From contig MHYI01000005.1 of NCBI GenBank assembly GCA_001828295.1, positions 601-8,313 on the forward strand: DNA of 7,713 nucleotides, given 5' to 3'. The DNA comes from Planctomycetes bacterium RBG_16_41_13. Lineage in GTDB: Bacteria; Planctomycetota; Brocadiia; Brocadiales; Brocadiaceae. The notes below the pieces were generated by a model, which worked only from the letters and a program-made list of their open reading frames with translations, did not search any database and was not told where the DNA came from. The translations under genes and the position numbers were made by a program. Positions 6,213 through 7,713 of this stretch are shown one piece after another (within the stretch, counting starts at the first letter, position 1; every line of letters starts with the position of its first letter).

Positions 6213-7467
6213 GTATCATTTTCCATGCATTAACTGTCCTATAACTATGAACTGCCATCTCTCGAATTCTTTCGACCTCTTCAGGATTTTTCCGATATTG
6301 TATTAGAATAACGGTACATTTACCGTTTTTGTGATCGATCCAGGGGGCTTTAGTCTTCTGTTTTTGATTTTTGACATGATGTTCTATAATAGTCTTCATA
6401 CATTGTTCATCATTGTTTCTGTGTTCTTTTAATTGAAGAAAAAGTTCATAGGGACGTTTATCATATTTTCCAAGGAGTTGCTCATTGCTGGCATGAAATT
6501 CTATATAATTATCAAGAGTCTTGCCTGTCATGGTATTTAAACTATCCTGAACATTGGTCTCTCTTAGAAAATCACTTATATCAATTTGGTTTGCATCAAT
6601 ATTCATAAGTGAATAAAAAATATAATGTACCTCACGGTTTAGTCTCTCAAGTCGTGTAATATAATCGCAGATGGTAATAACGTTATTTTCATATTCATTT
6701 ACAGGTTTGACTTTTGAAATTTTAGAAAGGGTATCAAATTCCCGGTCTTGCACATATTTTTTAACAAGCACGAAAGCAGTTTTTCTCATATCATTGGCAA
6801 GCAGACCATGTCTTAGGCGTATTTTTTCTGATACGTTGAAATTGCTCAAACTTAATAATTCACCTAATGTAACAAACTTACTACTGCCTGAATTTATCTT
6901 TTCTTTTCGCAGAATACTTTTAACAAATGAAGTGTGTGGAATTTGAAGTCCTTCAACTAAATCCATTCCATCTGGGGTAAGTGTAAACTCGCCCTCTTCT
7001 TCAATATACCCAAGGGCTTTCAGCAAGACTTTATAGGTCGTAAATGCGCCTGCGGAGCCATGATTTACAAGAAAAGGGAAATGCTTTTTATCTATGAGAA
7101 ATTTGTCCATATTTTTACTGAAATAAGCTTTTGCATAGCGTTTCCCAATTAAATTGTCAGTTTGATTATCATATTCGTTTTCACTGCATTGCTTGACAAT
7201 GCAATATGCTGTGAGTTTCTCAAGGTTTTTGATATGTTCAAGAATCTCATCCGTATTATCTTCTTGCAGTTCTTCTTTGATAAACTTTAGCCATAAACAA
7301 ATAAGCGTTAAGTATCGAATCCGCCATGTTATTGTTGTAAGTCCTGGAAGTATTAACTCTGCAAGCTGTCCAGCAAATGTCTCTGTTCCAAGTGGGTCTC
7401 TGCTGGATGTTTCGTCATTTTCCAAATCATCTCTTTCAGTCCAAAATAACGTTTCATTAAGATTCAT
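6196..7467 (-). CDS. Uncharacterised 423-residue protein, first gene of the PLD/SNF2 operon
   Basis: I do not recognise this family with confidence. It is soluble, with no signal peptide or clear membrane helix. The N-terminal 60 residues carry a conserved-looking block: DPLGTETF (24-31), QLAELILPGLTT (34-45), WRIRYLTL (48-55). This recalls uncharacterised partner proteins such as DUF6361 that start with a PG.T...RARY pattern, but the match is from memory and weak. A middle segment, GSAGAFTTYKVLLKALGYI...FTLTPDGMDL (137-170), looks like a winged-helix or similar DNA-binding element. The C-terminus has a strand (CTVILIQY, 384-391) and a helical end including HSYRTVNAW (407-415). The frame is open to a TTG at 7524, but the ATG at 7467 has AAGG with a 6-nt spacer and begins just before the conserved block, so it is chosen. 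It overlaps the PLD gene by 17 nt. By position it could be a DNA sensor, adaptor or regulator for the PLD and SNF2 proteins; this is inference only. Confidence 0.85.
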   Translation of the reverse strand: MNLNETLFWTERDDLENDETSSRDPLGTETFAGQLAELILPGLTTITWRIRYLTLICLWLKFIKEELQEDNTDEILEHIKNLEKLTAYCIVKQCSENEYDNQTDNLIGKRYAKAYFSKNMDKFLIDKKHFPFLVNHGSAGAFTTYKVLLKALGYIEEEGEFTLTPDGMDLVEGLQIPHTSFVKSILRKEKINSGSSKFVTLGELLSLSNFNVSEKIRLRHGLLANDMRKTAFVLVKKYVQDREFDTLSKISKVKPVNEYENNVITICDYITRLERLNREVHYIFYSLMNIDANQIDISDFLRETNVQDSLNTMTGKTLDNYIEFHASNEQLLGKYDKRPYELFLQLKEHRNNDEQCMKTIIEHHVKNQKQKTKAPWIDHKNGKCTVILIQYRKNPEEVERIREMAVHSYRTVNAWKMIHELAI

Positions 7468-7473
7468 GGTTAA

Positions 7474-7477
7474 CCTT
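7474..7477 (-). promoter_or_regulatory. Ribosome-binding site of the first operon gene
   Basis: AAGG (within TAAGG) on the minus strand, 6 nt before the ATG at 7467. It supports this start over the in-frame TTG at 7524, whose use would place the palindromes at 7482-7504 inside coding sequence. Confidence 0.6.
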
Positions 7478-7481
7478 ACTT

Positions 7482-7504
7482 TTATTCGAGAATAATCGAT
7501 TATT
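7482..7504. promoter_or_regulatory. Two overlapping 14-bp dyads, candidate operator in the operon leader
   Basis: TTATTCgaGAATAA (7482-7495) has two perfect 6-bp arms around a 2-bp centre, and AATAATCGATTATT (7491-7504) is a perfect 14-bp palindrome. They share GAATAAT-like half-sites and overlap by 5 bp. They lie 15-37 bp upstream of the first operon gene, between any promoter and the ribosome-binding site. As RNA the stems would be nearly all A-U and weak, so a DNA-bound repressor site is more likely than a hairpin. Function is inferred. Confidence 0.5.
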
Positions 7505-7594
7505 ACCCTACGATACTTGGACAAAACGCATGGTACAGTTTTTTTGTATTCTATTATCTTGCGTCATATATCATATAGTATTATGATTTAGGAT

Positions 7595-7600
7595 ATTATA
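7595..7600 (-). promoter_or_regulatory. Possible -10 box for the three-gene operon
   Basis: A perfect TATAAT on the minus strand, about 128 nt upstream of the ATG at 7467 and preceded by an A-rich run. No good TTGACA-like -35 is found at 16-18 bp, and the surrounding AT-richness makes chance matches likely (TATGAT also occurs nearby), so this is only a candidate. Confidence 0.25.
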
Positions 7601-7631
7601 ATTTTTATCTTTTTACTGTATGTAATGCATA

Positions 7632-7649
7632 GACAATTGTTAACTTGTC
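7632..7649. repeat. Short inverted repeat upstream of the divergent gene
   Basis: GACAA (7632-7636) and TTGTC (7645-7649) form an inverted repeat around 8 bp, containing the smaller palindromes ACAATTGT and GTTAAC. It ends about 25 bp before the start of the plus-strand gene at 7674. Its size and position would suit an operator for that gene or for both divergent units, but 5-bp arms in AT-rich DNA can arise by chance. Confidence 0.35.
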
Positions 7650-7673
7650 ATACTTAATCAGAATTAATTTAAA

Positions 7674-7713
7674 ATGGCAATGAAAAATATTACCTATGAG
7701 ATACCAAAAAACA
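7674..7713 (+). CDS. Start of a divergent gene, possibly a small antitoxin-like DNA-binding protein (partial)
   Basis: An ATG at 7674 (or the in-frame ATG at 7680) opens a frame reading MAMKNITYEIPKN before the window ends. A start such as MKNITxxIP is common in ribbon-helix-helix antitoxins of VapB type, where the first strand contacts DNA. With only 13 codons the family call is a guess. No strong Shine-Dalgarno is visible upstream. The inverted repeat at 7632-7649 just before it would fit autoregulation. It is divergent from the three-gene operon and shares a 206-bp intergenic region with it. Confidence 0.35.
   Translation, partial: MAMKNITYEIPKN

Noticed and set aside
6016..6306. Plus-strand frame of 96 codons across the PLD/unknown gene junction
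   Set aside because: It is antisense to two well-supported genes and its translation is low in recognisable motifs; the same applies to the other long plus-strand frames in 1862-7495.
7468..7524. N-terminal extension of the first operon gene to the TTG at 7524
   Set aside because: The added residues show no conserved pattern, the TTG lacks a good ribosome-binding site, and the extension would cover the palindromic leader; the ATG at 7467 has AAGG at a 6-nt spacing.
1..7713. CRISPR array, tRNA or rRNA genes
   Set aside because: No regularly spaced repeats and no cloverleaf or ribosomal RNA-like segments were noticed on either strand by reading; no covariance search was possible.

Overview
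The window is a fairly AT-rich bacterial stretch. Almost every gene lies on the minus strand, so transcription runs from high to low coordinates. At the left edge is the 5' part of guaA (GMP synthase), a core gene that looks higher in GC than its surroundings. The rest looks like accessory DNA placed upstream of guaA: a small toxin-antitoxin pair, a GC-rich repeat patch and a tightly packed three-gene operon. The organism cannot be named from this sequence. The AT-rich coding, good Shine-Dalgarno sites and a DUF433/DUF5615 pair would fit an environmental bacterium such as an anammox planctomycete or a deltaproteobacterium-like lineage, but that is a weak guess.

Layout, right to left (direction of transcription): a divergent plus-strand gene starts at 7674 and runs off the window. 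The intergenic region between it and 7467 is very AT-rich; it holds two overlapping 14-bp dyads and a possible -10 box. The three-gene operon follows. (1) 7467-6196: a 423-residue protein I cannot assign to a family. (2) 6212-4314: a 632-residue phospholipase D-superfamily protein with two HxK...N motifs, closer in pattern to tyrosyl-DNA phosphodiesterase (Tdp1) than to classical HKD enzymes. (3) 4312-1376: a 978-residue SNF2/RapA-type superfamily 2 ATPase with a very large insert in its second RecA lobe. Genes 1 and 2 overlap by 17 nt and genes 2 and 3 are 1 nt apart, so they are almost certainly co-transcribed and translationally coupled.

A 237-nt gap with short GC-rich repeats separates the operon from a DUF433 antitoxin (1138-920) and a DUF5615 PIN-like toxin (920-552), whose stop and start codons overlap as TAATG. 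A 71-nt gap then leads to guaA at 480.

The best candidate for an undescribed system is the three-gene operon. A DNA-translocating ATPase, a PLD-type phosphodiesterase and an uncharacterised partner form the architecture expected of an anti-phage or anti-plasmid defence system. It recalls DISARM parts (SNF2-like DrmD, PLD-like DrmC), but no methyltransferase or DrmA/DrmB is present in the window. It should also be compared with Azaca and other published three-gene helicase systems before novelty is claimed.
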